Below are positions 36,327 to 44,502 of a stretch of DNA of 64,000 nucleotides, piece after piece. Source of the stretch: CBDDBX01 sp965225955 (GTDB taxonomy: Bacteria > Acidobacteriota > Aminicenantia > UBA2199); the NCBI GenBank assembly GCA_965225955.1, contig CBDDBX010000031.1:11498-75497 (forward strand), in the 5' to 3' direction. The translations under genes were made by a program, and so were the position numbers. Position 1 is the first letter of the stretch. Each line of letters starts with the position of its first letter. Below the pieces are notes generated by a model that searched no databases, had not been told where the DNA came from, and saw only the letters and a program-made list of their open reading frames with translations.

Positions 36327-36884
36327 CTATTTAAGTAGTTTAAAGCAGGCCTCAGTAACCTGGGGTGCATGCTGTAATAATCTACCTTCAAGTCTTCCGT
36401 ATCTGTGCATTATTATCGGCTGAAGTATAAGCCCCATAATCATGCCTGCATGAACTACCGGATCTGATTCACCATTAACGGCATTTTTAATAAAATCTAC
36501 AACAATATCATTAGGGTTACGTTCTTCATCAAGAAGGTCTCTTTCGGGGAAACCATGCTGTGATAGAAGAACAAATGCCAGTTTTACAGGGTTCTCATCA
36601 TAGTAATTATAAAGATAGGCGATGCCATTCTGTAGTTTCTGTTCTGATGAAAGTGCTTCGTCAGTAAAAATTTCCCCGAGTTCTGTTGAGAACGTTTCCA
36701 GTTCCCGGCAGAAAAGATCCCAGGCCATTTCATTTTTACTTTTGTAGTATCTGTACAGAGCTCCTTCAGTAACTCCAGCCTCTGTAGCGATATCTTTGAT
36801 AGAAGTTCTGGGTAATCCCTTTGTTGCGAACAGCAAAATAGCTGCGTCGTCAATCTGCTTTCTTTTTAGTGCCGGTCTTGCCAT
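36327..36884 (-). CDS. TetR/AcrR family transcriptional regulator
   Basis: 185 residues. N-terminal helix-turn-helix: AAILLFATKGLPRTSIKDIATEAGVTEGALYRYYKSK (residues ~13-50) with the usual tetR pattern; C-terminal ligand domain variable. It is the first gene of a TetR-LplT-PlsC operon and a palindromic site overlaps its transcription start, indicating self-repression. The effector is likely a fatty acid or lipid derivative given its partners, but this is inferred. Ribosome site CAGGAGG lies six bases upstream of the ATG. Confidence 0.9.
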   Translation of the reverse strand: MARPALKRKQIDDAAILLFATKGLPRTSIKDIATEAGVTEGALYRYYKSKNEMAWDLFCRELETFSTELGEIFTDEALSSEQKLQNGIAYLYNYYDENPVKLAFVLLSQHGFPERDLLDEERNPNDIVVDFIKNAVNGESDPVVHAGMIMGLILQPIIMHRYGRLEGRLLQHAPQVTEACFKLLK

Positions 36885-36901
36885 TGTTGCCTCCTGTGTT
36901 A

Positions 36902-36925
36902 TAGTAAATAAATGCTTATTTACTA
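36902..36925. promoter_or_regulatory. TetR-type operator
   Basis: TAGTAAATAA (36902-36911) and TTATTTACTA (36916-36925) are perfect 10-bp arms with a 4-bp spacer. It lies just downstream of the -10 box, over the predicted start of transcription of the regulator gene, so binding would block its own operon. Confidence 0.75.
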
Positions 36926-36954
36926 ATAATACCCCATAAAAAAGACAATTGCAA
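36926..36954 (-). promoter_or_regulatory. Promoter of the TetR-LplT-PlsC operon
   Basis: On the minus strand TTGCAA (36949-36954), 17 bp, TATTAT (36926-36931). Its initiation site falls inside the palindrome at 36902-36925. Confidence 0.65.
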
Positions 36955-36964
36955 GAGCTTTCTG

Positions 36965-37228
36965 TTAAAGGCTGGTTTCTTTTTTGAGTGTTTTCAGTTC
37001 CCTGGTAAGAGATTCTATTTTTCTGAATAGTTCTGCATTACCGTCTTTCAGCAGGCGGTTCTTTTCCTGGAGTTTACTGATATCTTCCTGAAGTCTGATA
37101 TTGGAGGTACGGAGTTCGCTGTTAAGTTTATTAAGGCGCATCAGTTCTTTCTGATGTTTGTCGGTGGGAACGGAATTGCAGCTCAGAAAAAAAATTCCCG
37201 CAAAAAATATTAATAGTAGCTTCTTCAT
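36965..37228 (-). CDS. Small coiled-coil lipoprotein
   Basis: 87 residues. Lipoprotein signal with lipobox FFLSC (Cys ~17), then an almost continuous heptad coiled coil (LMRLNKLNSELRTSNIRLQE to LTRELKTLKKETS). This resembles in form, not in sequence identity I can confirm, the Lpp/OsmE-type small outer-membrane lipoproteins. It lies upstream of the TetR operon on the same strand but has its own stop and the TetR promoter intervenes. Role unknown; envelope spacer is a possibility. Confidence 0.65.
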   Translation of the reverse strand: MKKLLLIFFAGIFFLSCNSVPTDKHQKELMRLNKLNSELRTSNIRLQEDISKLQEKNRLLKDGNAELFRKIESLTRELKTLKKETSL

Positions 37229-37294
37229 GCTGATATTTTAAAGTATCCTGAATAGAGAAGCAATGCGGGCAAACAGAGAAGAGACAAGTTTTTA

Positions 37295-37459
37295 TGGACT
37301 GATACTGACTGACACGGACTTACCCATAATGAGATCTACTACGGCTTGTAATGATACGGCCTTATGGGATTTTGTGTAGAATAGTCATAATGAAAAATTG
37401 TAGATGAATGCTCAGGAAACAATGTCCATGCCATTCTGTGCAAGTCTGTGTGTGGTCCA
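37295..37459. repeat. Intergenic inverted-repeat element, copy C
   Basis: Within the 370-base gap 37229-37598, left arm from 37295 (TGGACTGATACTGACTGACA then CGGACTTACC) and right arm around 37423-37459, whose complement reads GTGGACCACACACAGACTTG then CACAGAATGGCATGGACA. The units are the same CACRGACTNA type as copies A and B, and the arms pair imperfectly. The rest of the gap holds the trmJ promoter and no gene; an in-frame upstream extension of trmJ from 37404 runs through the right arm and is rejected. Confidence 0.5.
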
Positions 37460-37532
37460 CAATCTTCTTAAGGCTGGGCAGCCTCATGCTATGCCTGATG
37501 AGATTCAGATAACCTCTGTCTTATCTATAAAT

Positions 37533-37561
37533 TTGCCCAATAAACCCAATTATAATATAAT
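37533..37561 (+). promoter_or_regulatory. Promoter of trmJ-cysS
   Basis: TTGCCC at 37533-37538, 17 bp, TATAAT at 37556-37561 (a second TATAAT at 37551 overlaps). The trmJ ATG is at 37599, about 31 bases beyond the expected start. Confidence 0.55.
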
Positions 37562-37598
37562 TTTCCCTCTTAAGATAAATATAATAAGGATAAGCAGT

Positions 37599-38378
37599 AT
37601 GGAAAATTTTCTTGATAATGTATACATTGTAATGGTGGAAACGAAGACTCCCGGAAATATCGGATCTTCAGTAAGGGCTATGAAGAATATGGGAATATCA
37701 CATCTGAGACTGGTTAACCCTGTATCTTATAAAGATGATGATCAGCAGAGAAAGTTTGGATACAGATCTCAGGATATTATTGAGAATGCTGAAGAGTTTG
37801 ATACTCTTGCAGATGCTCTTGCAGATATATCAACTGTCTTTGTAACCACTTCCAAAAAAGGTAAATGGAAAAAGGATTTTATGTCTTCCACTGAAGCCGG
37901 AGCTAAAGTAATTGAAAGAATGCAGAAAGAGAAAGTTGCTATTGTTTTTGGAAGAGAAGAATCCGGTGTAACGATTGAAGAGAGCCAGCTGGCAAACTAT
38001 CTGGTATACATTCCATCTGCAGTGTCCTATCCCTCATTAAACCTGTCCCAGGCTGTTATGGTAATGGTATATGAGATTTACCGACAACTTGAAGGGGCTA
38101 ACAGAGTTGGAGATCTTCCTACTCTTGCAACAAAAGAGAATAGCGAAAGATTGAGAGAGAATATATGGACCCTTATGAAATCTCTTAATTTCAGAGAGAA
38201 TGAAAAGGGCTTATTCAGCAGATCCCTCAGAAGATCTTTAAGCAGAACTCTGTGGACAGATGCAGATGTAGCTGTTTTTGACAGATTGTGCAAACAGGTC
38301 AGATGGTTTTTTAAAGATGCAACAGGCAAAGATCTGACTATTGAGAAGGAGAGTAATGATGAAACTAAGAGTCTATAA
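37599..38378 (+). CDS. trmJ: TrmJ-like tRNA/rRNA 2'-O-methyltransferase (SPOUT)
   Basis: 259 residues from ATG 37599, which has AAGGA eight bases upstream and gives the family N-terminus (MENFLDNVYIVMVETKTPGN). SpoU/TrmH superfamily motifs: TPGNIGSSVRAMKNMG (near residue 16), IVFGREESGVT (near 115), and IPSAVSYPSLNLSQAVMVM (near 137), the knotted SAM-binding site. The extra C-terminal ~80 residues are typical of TrmJ, which methylates position 32 of tRNA. Overlaps cysS by about 20 bases. TrmJ is the likely member; TrmH-family paralogues are not fully excluded. Confidence 0.82.
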   Translation: MENFLDNVYIVMVETKTPGNIGSSVRAMKNMGISHLRLVNPVSYKDDDQQRKFGYRSQDIIENAEEFDTLADALADISTVFVTTSKKGKWKKDFMSSTEAGAKVIERMQKEKVAIVFGREESGVTIEESQLANYLVYIPSAVSYPSLNLSQAVMVMVYEIYRQLEGANRVGDLPTLATKENSERLRENIWTLMKSLNFRENEKGLFSRSLRRSLSRTLWTDADVAVFDRLCKQVRWFFKDATGKDLTIEKESNDETKSL

Positions 38379-39753
38379 CACCCTCAGTAATAAAGTTGAA
38401 GACTTTGAACCTATAAATAAAAATTCAGTTGGTTTTTATACCTGCGGCCCGACAGTGTATGACTATGCTCATATTGGCAATTTCAGGTCATATATAGTTG
38501 AAGATATGGTTAAAAGATACCTCCTCTATCTGGGGTACAATGTTGATCACGTAATGAATATTACCGATATTGATGATAAAACTATAAGAAAATCCAATGA
38601 ACTGGGAGTTGAACTCAGAGATGTAACAGATAAATATATCAGAGCATTTATAGAGGATAAGAAGACTCTCAATATCGTTCCTGCTGACAGGTATCCAAGA
38701 GCTACAGACCATATAGAGGAAATGGAAGATATGATCCAGACTCTTATTGACGGTGGATATGCCTATGAGAAGGGTGGATCAGTATATTTTAGTATTGAGA
38801 AGTTTCCTGAATATGGAGTTCTTGCGAATATTGAGAAAGAGAATCTGAAATCCGGTGTTAGTGTTGATGCTGATGAGTACGACAAAAACTCTGTACAGGA
38901 TTTTGTTCTCTGGAAAGGGGCCAAAGAGGGTGAACCTTTCTGGAACAGCCGCTTTGGTAAAGGGCGCCCCGGGTGGCATATCGAGTGCTCTGCAATGAGT
39001 ATAAAGTATCTGGGTAACCATTTTGATATACATATGGGAGGAGTTGATAATATATTTCCTCACCACGATAACGAGATTGCACAGACAGAGTGTTGCACCG
39101 GAGAGAAGTTTGTAAATTACTGGCTCCACTGTCAGCATCTGGTAGTTGAAAATAAGAAGATGTCAAAATCCCTCGGAAACTTCTATACTCTGAGACAGCT
39201 TATGGATATGGGATATAATCCTATGGCAATCAGATATCTCCTTATCTCTTCACACTACAGAAAGCTGTTGAATTTCACTCTTGAAGGTCTTGAAGCAGCA
39301 GATAAATCTCTTAAACGGATCTCGGATTTTATTTTTTCAGTTAAGGGACTATCAGCAGAAGAGGGAACTACTTCTGAAGCTGCAGGGATTATTGAAGAGA
39401 GTGAAGAGGCTTTCAGGAAATGCATGAATGACGATTTTAATATTTCCGGCGGATTGGGATCATTCTTTGAATTTATTCATAAAATAAACAGAATACTTCC
39501 TGAACTCAAAGCCGGGGATATAGAAAATGTTCTCAGTTTTGTTGAAAGAATTAACTCAGTACTTGGAGTAATTATAAAAGAAGAAGAGGCAGAATCTCTT
39601 GATGAAAAGGTGGAGGAAATGATCCGCCTGAGAGGGGAAGCCAGAAAGAACAGAGATTTTAAAACAGCAGATGAAATAAGAGATAAACTCAAGGATATGG
39701 GGATAGTTCTTATTGATACTCCGGAAGGGGTTCGCTGGAAAAAAGAATCCTGA
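38359..39753 (+). CDS. cysS: Cysteinyl-tRNA synthetase
   Basis: 464 residues from ATG 38359 (GGAG seven bases upstream; ATG 38356 or a TTG at 38341 are worse). Class I motifs: the zinc/HIGH region TCGPTVYDYAHIGNFRSYI near residue 28, zinc ligands in HIECSAMS (~210) and HHDNEIAQTE (~235), and KMSKS in KKMSKSLGNF (~270). Its start lies inside the trmJ coding end, so the two are translationally coupled. Confidence 0.97.
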   Translation: MKLRVYNTLSNKVEDFEPINKNSVGFYTCGPTVYDYAHIGNFRSYIVEDMVKRYLLYLGYNVDHVMNITDIDDKTIRKSNELGVELRDVTDKYIRAFIEDKKTLNIVPADRYPRATDHIEEMEDMIQTLIDGGYAYEKGGSVYFSIEKFPEYGVLANIEKENLKSGVSVDADEYDKNSVQDFVLWKGAKEGEPFWNSRFGKGRPGWHIECSAMSIKYLGNHFDIHMGGVDNIFPHHDNEIAQTECCTGEKFVNYWLHCQHLVVENKKMSKSLGNFYTLRQLMDMGYNPMAIRYLLISSHYRKLLNFTLEGLEAADKSLKRISDFIFSVKGLSAEEGTTSEAAGIIEESEEAFRKCMNDDFNISGGLGSFFEFIHKINRILPELKAGDIENVLSFVERINSVLGVIIKEEEAESLDEKVEEMIRLRGEARKNRDFKTADEIRDKLKDMGIVLIDTPEGVRWKKES

Positions 39754-39807
39754 TTTTCTTTGCAACTATTATCTCCTGAGGGGCATCTTACTTATTGTGC
39801 GTTGATA

Positions 39808-40353
39808 ATGAAGGAACTGATTGAAAAGTTAAAAAGTAGAGATGATAATGCCCTGCGGGAGGTGATGGCTTTGTATAAATCCCAGATATTCAACTATCTC
39901 CACCTCATGACAGGTAGTCGTGAAATGGCGGAGGAGCTGACTCAGGATACCTTTGTAAAAGTCTATTTTAAGGCTGGCTCTCTTAAAACAGAGAACCTTA
40001 AAGCCTGGATATATACAATAGCAACAAATCTTGCGCGCTCGGAATTCAGAAAGAAAAAACTAAAAACACTACTTTCACTTTCTGATACCGGCGAAAATAT
40101 CATTCCTACAGAATCCAGACCGGAAAATCCTATTCTTTATGAACAGGTGCTGAAATCTTTGCCTGATAAATATCGCATACCTCTGGTAATGAAAGAGGCT
40201 GAGAACTTCACTTATGAAGAGATTGCAGAGATTACAGGTAAGCCGGTTGGAACAGTAAAGTCTCTTGTGTTCAGGGCAAAAGAGCAGATACAAAAAGATT
40301 TTTCCATTCAGATGAAAGGAGGGATAAATGAGCGATATAGAGAAAATTTTTGA
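39808..40353 (+). CDS. ECF-type RNA polymerase sigma factor
   Basis: 181 residues from ATG 39808; a TTG at 39760 would add 16 residues of low similarity. Region 2: ALYKSQIFNYLHLMTGSREMAEELTQDTFVKVYFKA (residues ~18-53), with the -10-recognition core. Region 4: SLPDKYRIPLVMKEAENFTYEEIAEITGKPVGTVKSLVFRAKEQI (residues ~125-165). It is followed directly by an anti-sigma-like gene and an HtrA-like gene, an arrangement like an envelope-stress module. The cognate promoter is unknown. Confidence 0.88.
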   Translation: MKELIEKLKSRDDNALREVMALYKSQIFNYLHLMTGSREMAEELTQDTFVKVYFKAGSLKTENLKAWIYTIATNLARSEFRKKKLKTLLSLSDTGENIIPTESRPENPILYEQVLKSLPDKYRIPLVMKEAENFTYEEIAEITGKPVGTVKSLVFRAKEQIQKDFSIQMKGGINERYRENF

Positions 40354-40681
40354 CAATCTATCCCCGGAGGGCAATCTGTCAGATGGCTTTGAAGATGCAG
40401 TATTTGCAAAGATCGGCAAAAAGAAGAAGCAGAGGAAGGCAGTTGTATCCTTTGCAGCAGGTTTCTGTTTTGCAGGAGCACTGTATCTTGGTGTCACGGT
40501 GATTCCTTCATTAAAAAGTACAGATACCAAGCCTTTAATGGCAAAAAGCAGCAGGGTTGATAATTTCAATGTAAAAAATGAAGTCCCTCTATCTGAAAAT
40601 ACATACCTGACCTCATCCGGTCAGAATACCGAGTATCTGGTGGAACAGGTCTCACTTGAAACAGAGGATGGTTCTCTTTAG
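40328..40681 (+). CDS. Anti-sigma factor-like membrane protein
   Basis: 117 residues, overlapping the sigma gene by 26 bases. A charged cytosolic N-terminus (~35 residues), one TM helix (AVVSFAAGFCFAGALYLGVTVI) and a periplasmic tail. There is no zinc-finger (HxxxCxxC) such as the other anti-sigma gene at 52651 has. Position and topology are the evidence for function; sequence similarity was not recognised. Confidence 0.65.
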   Translation: MSDIEKIFDNLSPEGNLSDGFEDAVFAKIGKKKKQRKAVVSFAAGFCFAGALYLGVTVIPSLKSTDTKPLMAKSSRVDNFNVKNEVPLSENTYLTSSGQNTEYLVEQVSLETEDGSL

Positions 40682-40692
40682 GGAGGTTTTTG

Positions 40693-42222
40693 ATGAAAAG
40701 AGTTTTTATACTGTTGAGTATTTTGATACTTTCGTTTTCCGGCAGTCTTCTGGCAAAAGAAGCAAAAGATATTCTGGAGAAGGTCAAACCATCAGTAGTA
40801 AAGGTTATCGCAGAAGGTAAGCGTAACTATGTAGTTTCAGGATTTGCTGTTGCACCTGAATATGTACTAACCAGTCGGCTTTTTGCAAAATATCCATATA
40901 AAAAAGTCCGTGTTATATCAACCGATGGGAAAGCTATTGAAGCAGAAGCTGCAGGTTCAGATAAATCTACAGGTCTTTTTCTGCTTAAGCTGAAAGGAGC
41001 AAAACTCAAGCCTGTAAGAATTGGTAAAGATATGGCGGAAGGCGAATGGATTGCGGCTGTTGGGTCTTTCTTTAATAAAATGCCTGCAATTGCTCAGGGA
41101 ATAGTTACTTCAGCCGCAGATTCAGGATATATGGTAAATCTGCCTACTATGCCGGGAGCACCGGGTAGTGGCCTGTTTAATAAAGATGGTGAACTAGTGG
41201 CTTTTTTAAAGGGTCCTCTTGGGTTTACAAGGGTTCATGACTATAAAATATTGAAAGGCAGTGCAGAACTGGTTGTTAAGTCTGATAAAAAAAGAGTAAA
41301 TAATATGAGTCTTGGAATTCCTGCTGACAGAGTTGTTTCTGTTTACAGGGAATTAAAGAAATACGGTAAAGTAAGACGTGGCTGGCTGGGAATAGAACTG
41401 GATGGATTAAATCCTGTTCAGAATGTAATTGCTTCTGTAACTGCAGATTCTCCGGCAGACAAATCCGGTATAAAAGCTGGTGATAAACTGGTGGAGATCA
41501 ATTCCACTGCAATTAGTTCCAGAGGAGATATTGTAAAATCCCTGGGGAACAGGAAACCTGGTGAAAAGCTGGAAATAGCGATTATTCGGGAAAACAGAAG
41601 AAAGAACTATAATGTTGTTCTTGGAGAAAAGAGTAATCAGGCTCAGGTTACAATGTCGATTTCTGCAGATTCAATGCCCCTTATGAAAGAGTTTACGATG
41701 GATTTAACCGGAACTTCGGGTATTGGTGCTGAATTTCTGACTCTGACTCCTTATGCTGCAGAATCTTTTGGTGTAAAAGGTGGACTGGGAGTTGTTGTTT
41801 CAAAAGTTCATGATAATATCGGCAATGATAATCTGAGAGTATTTGATGTAGTGGTTGAAGCTTCCGGCAAGAAAGTCAGCAGACCTCATGAACTGGAAGA
41901 GATAATCAGAACCAGTAATAATAAAGTGGTAGAGTTGAAATGTATAAGAGAGGGAAAACCAGTAACTCTTACATATTCTGTTAAGCCGTCAGAGTATCAG
42001 AGATTAAAACAACAGAAGCTGAGAGAGTTTTTCACTATTATTGCAGATAAAGCCGGTATGAAGAAGCCATCAGTTTCCAGGAAGTTCTGGTTTGGTTCTG
42101 AAGATAGTAAAGCAACTATTGACAGAAAAATAGAACTTCTGGAAAAGGAAAAGGCGCGAATTAACAGGCAGATAGAAGAGCTGAAGAAGCTTAAAAGAAG
42201 AAGAAACAGGTCTGATGGATAA
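40693..42222 (+). CDS. HtrA-like trypsin-fold/PDZ protein, apparently catalytically inactive
   Basis: 509 residues from ATG 40693 (GGGAGG six bases upstream). Signal peptide MKRVFILLSILILSFSGSLLA; a DegP/HtrA-like trypsin-fold region (~residues 30-220); PDZ1 (~230-320: RRGWLGIEL, SPADKSGIKAGDKLVEINS); PDZ2 (~350-435); and a C-terminal coiled coil (SKATIDRKIELLEKEKARINRQ). Compared with HtrA motifs, the histidine of TNNHV is Leu or absent (YVLTSRLFAK), the Asp of DxxTDLALL is Gly (DKSTGLFLL) and the serine of GNSGGP is replaced (GAPGSGLF). So all three triad positions look lost. Likely a periplasmic PDZ scaffold or sensor acting with the upstream sigma/anti-sigma pair. Confidence 0.8.
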   Translation: MKRVFILLSILILSFSGSLLAKEAKDILEKVKPSVVKVIAEGKRNYVVSGFAVAPEYVLTSRLFAKYPYKKVRVISTDGKAIEAEAAGSDKSTGLFLLKLKGAKLKPVRIGKDMAEGEWIAAVGSFFNKMPAIAQGIVTSAADSGYMVNLPTMPGAPGSGLFNKDGELVAFLKGPLGFTRVHDYKILKGSAELVVKSDKKRVNNMSLGIPADRVVSVYRELKKYGKVRRGWLGIELDGLNPVQNVIASVTADSPADKSGIKAGDKLVEINSTAISSRGDIVKSLGNRKPGEKLEIAIIRENRRKNYNVVLGEKSNQAQVTMSISADSMPLMKEFTMDLTGTSGIGAEFLTLTPYAAESFGVKGGLGVVVSKVHDNIGNDNLRVFDVVVEASGKKVSRPHELEEIIRTSNNKVVELKCIREGKPVTLTYSVKPSEYQRLKQQKLREFFTIIADKAGMKKPSVSRKFWFGSEDSKATIDRKIELLEKEKARINRQIEELKKLKRRRNRSDG

Positions 42223-43285
42223 TCCTAAAGGCCTTTATATACATTTTCCCTATTGCAGAAGGGAGTGTTTTTATTGCCATTTTACAAAGTTTGAAGCTTC
42301 AGATAGAAAGGTATCCCGATATGTAGATTATCTATGTCGGGAGCTTTCTATGAGAAGCTGTTATGAAGGTATTGATACAATATATCTCGGGGGGGGCTCC
42401 CCTTCACTGCTCTCTGTGGATCAGGCAGGTATGATTCTGGAATCTGTGGCCTGCAATTTCAGATTAGCTGAAGGTAGTGAAATCACCTTTGAAATGAATC
42501 CAGGGGATATGGATGAAGAGAAGATTACCGGCTTCAGGAAAGCCGGATTTAACAGGGTAAGTATTGGAACTCAGTCTTTTGATAATTCAGATCTCAGCTT
42601 TCTCAAACGTACTCACTCAGCAGAGGAGAACTATCTTGCAATAGAGTATGCTGTTAATGCGGGATTTGATAATATCAGTGGAGATATAATTGTCGGGTTA
42701 CCTGAACAGAACCTTATCCGGGCAATAGATTCTGATATCATAAAAGAGCTTAGTCATATCTCTGTGTACATTCTGGAACAGGTTGAGAAGAGGTGGCACT
42801 CTTCAGAAGAGGAAGAAGAAGAGAGTGATGAGAGATACTATTTTGAAGCAGTGGATATTCTGGGAGAAGCAGGTTTCACGCAATATGAGATATCAAATTT
42901 TTCAAAGCCGGGAAGAGAATCAAAACATAATATGAAATACTGGAATGGTGGAAATTATATTGGAGCAGGATTGTCTGCTTCAGGATTCGGGAATAGCACA
43001 GATTACCAGAATGAAGATCGTGAGGAAGATTATTTCATGGCTATAGATGAAGAGAGGCTGCCTATTAAGAATTCACACAAGTCCGATATAGATGTGAGAA
43101 CAATTGTAACAGGTCTCAGAACTGTAGATGGAGTCTCTTCTGAGCTTTTTAAAGGGAAGAGACAAGAGGCCTTTGAGTTCTGTTTGAGTGAAGGGTTGCT
43201 TATACAGAAGAGTGGGCGTGTAAGTGTTCCTCAGGAGAAGTTTCTGCTTCTTAACGAAATACTGGGAATGTTCATTGAAGGTTAA
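42215..43285 (+). CDS. hemW: HemW-like radical SAM protein
   Basis: 356 residues. Radical SAM cluster C-x3-C-x2-C is in YCRRECFYCHF near residue 13. Other family signs are LGGGSPSLL (~60), EMNPGDMDEEKI (~95) and the HemW hallmark HNxxYW, seen as KHNMKYWNGG (~243). HemW is a heme chaperone, often misannotated as oxygen-independent coproporphyrinogen oxidase. The start overlaps the pseudoprotease gene by 8 bases and the end overlaps a convergent gene by 14. Confidence 0.85.
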   Translation: MDNPKGLYIHFPYCRRECFYCHFTKFEASDRKVSRYVDYLCRELSMRSCYEGIDTIYLGGGSPSLLSVDQAGMILESVACNFRLAEGSEITFEMNPGDMDEEKITGFRKAGFNRVSIGTQSFDNSDLSFLKRTHSAEENYLAIEYAVNAGFDNISGDIIVGLPEQNLIRAIDSDIIKELSHISVYILEQVEKRWHSSEEEEEESDERYYFEAVDILGEAGFTQYEISNFSKPGRESKHNMKYWNGGNYIGAGLSASGFGNSTDYQNEDREEDYFMAIDEERLPIKNSHKSDIDVRTIVTGLRTVDGVSSELFKGKRQEAFEFCLSEGLLIQKSGRVSVPQEKFLLLNEILGMFIEG

Positions 43286-44177
43286 TAGTGGAAAAATCCT
43301 CAGGTATAAACAGTTCACTGTATTTTGGGTTCTCTTTTATATAGCCTAGTGTACGATTGATGTATTCCCTGTATTTAATGTTTTTTCTGACATTAATCTG
43401 ATATCCGAAGGTTCCGAGAGCTTTAATGTTACGTTGAAGTGCTGTAAGGTGGAGTTGATCAAAATCTATTATGTAATCTTCCATAGCGAGTCTTCCAAAA
43501 AGATATACTCTTTGAAGGGAAATATCCAGGTATGAGTCGTATACTGAAGAAACCAGATCATAATATTGTGGTGCAGCCAGAGAATCCTGATAATCTACAA
43601 GCCATATTCTGTTGTCTCTGAAGAGCATATTTCTTGAGTGCAGATCTCTGTGGGCAAAAACAGAAGGCTCTTCCAGTTTATCTACAAGTTTGTAGAGTTT
43701 GTTTTTTAAATCACTTTTACTGGAAGTATTGAGAAAAGAAGTAGCAAAATGATCCATAAAGAAATCCATTTCCCACTTCATTCGTGATTTTCCGAGTTCC
43801 CTGTCAGCTTCTGTAACGGGAATTTCTGCAAGTTTCATGACGATGTCCCCAATCTCTCTGAGAAGATATTTCTGCTGTGGTATAGGGCATTCTGCGTAAA
43901 AAGAATCCAGCATCTGATCTCCGAGGTCCTGTTGAATGAGAATGCGGTTATTAACAACTTCAACAGTTTCGGGAACTTTGAGGCCTGCATCACTATATAG
44001 TGCTGTGAGCTTCTCAATACGCGCTATTGTTTCTTCAGAGTCTTCAGGGAAAACCATTGCAACAGATGTGTCTTCTCCATTGGATATTCTGAAAAAAGAT
44101 CGGGTAGAAGCTTCAATGGGAAGAGCTTCTATATTGACTGCATCCGGTAACATTTCTCCAAGATACTTTTCGTTCAT
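43272..44177 (-). CDS. Aminoglycoside phosphotransferase-family kinase (AmgK-like)
   Basis: 301 residues. Protein-kinase-like small-molecule kinase fold: phosphate loop region (ASTRSFFRIS near residue 24), catalytic HRDLHSRNML (~176) and metal-binding LVDYQDSLAA (~194). The N-terminus and the LPEDFS-type C-terminus resemble AmgK, the N-acetylmuramate/N-acetylglucosamine anomeric kinase of cell-wall recycling; MurU is not next to it. Substrate remains an inference. It converges on hemW with overlapping ends. Confidence 0.72.
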   Translation of the reverse strand: MNEKYLGEMLPDAVNIEALPIEASTRSFFRISNGEDTSVAMVFPEDSEETIARIEKLTALYSDAGLKVPETVEVVNNRILIQQDLGDQMLDSFYAECPIPQQKYLLREIGDIVMKLAEIPVTEADRELGKSRMKWEMDFFMDHFATSFLNTSSKSDLKNKLYKLVDKLEEPSVFAHRDLHSRNMLFRDNRIWLVDYQDSLAAPQYYDLVSSVYDSYLDISLQRVYLFGRLAMEDYIIDFDQLHLTALQRNIKALGTFGYQINVRKNIKYREYINRTLGYIKENPKYSELFIPEDFSTINLQ

Positions 44178-44277
44178 CTGCCTATTTTAACACATATCTT
44201 TATAGACTTTTAACATATCCATTATTAAAGGATAATAAAAAAAATTTACTTTAGTAGCAGAGAAAAAGGAGGCTGGT

Positions 44278-44454
44278 ATGAAAGAAATTATGTTAAAAGA
44301 CGAAGAGTTCGATCTCTATCTTAAGGATTTTGATTCTTACATGTTTGCCCGTAACATAAAGAAACCTATGAAACTTGAGCAGTTTATTGAGCTGGAATCA
44401 AGATTCTTTGATAACTGGATAGCAAAGCACAGAAACTATAAAACAACCAATTAA
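44278..44454 (+). CDS. Small uncharacterised protein (58 aa)
   Basis: ATG 44278 follows a near-perfect AAAGGAGG (44266-44272, six bases before the ATG). Translation begins MKEIMLKDEEFDLYLKDFDS and ends RNYKTTN; 58 residues, mostly charged/helical with several aromatic residues, no signal or TM. It lies on the plus strand in the gap between two minus-strand genes and is followed by a 20-bp perfect palindrome. Codon use looks like the neighbours. No family recognised. Confidence 0.55.
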   Translation: MKEIMLKDEEFDLYLKDFDSYMFARNIKKPMKLEQFIELESRFFDNWIAKHRNYKTTN

Positions 44455-44461
44455 AGTGTAG

Positions 44462-44481
44462 GGGCAAGGCATGCCTTGCCC
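44462..44481. terminator. Perfect 20-bp palindrome between the small ORF and topB
   Basis: GGGCAAGGCATGCCTTGCCC, a fully symmetrical 8-bp stem and CATG loop, 8 bases after the small ORF stop and 22 bases from the topB stop. It could serve both convergent genes, but no T-run follows on either side. Confidence 0.5.
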
Positions 44482-44502
44482 GTTATATTGATTATTAGTT
44501 CT

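Noticed and set aside
37404..37598. N-terminal extension of the TrmJ-like protein
   Set aside because: It crosses a repeat arm and the promoter, and TrmJ homologues begin at the MENFLDN-type sequence at 37599.
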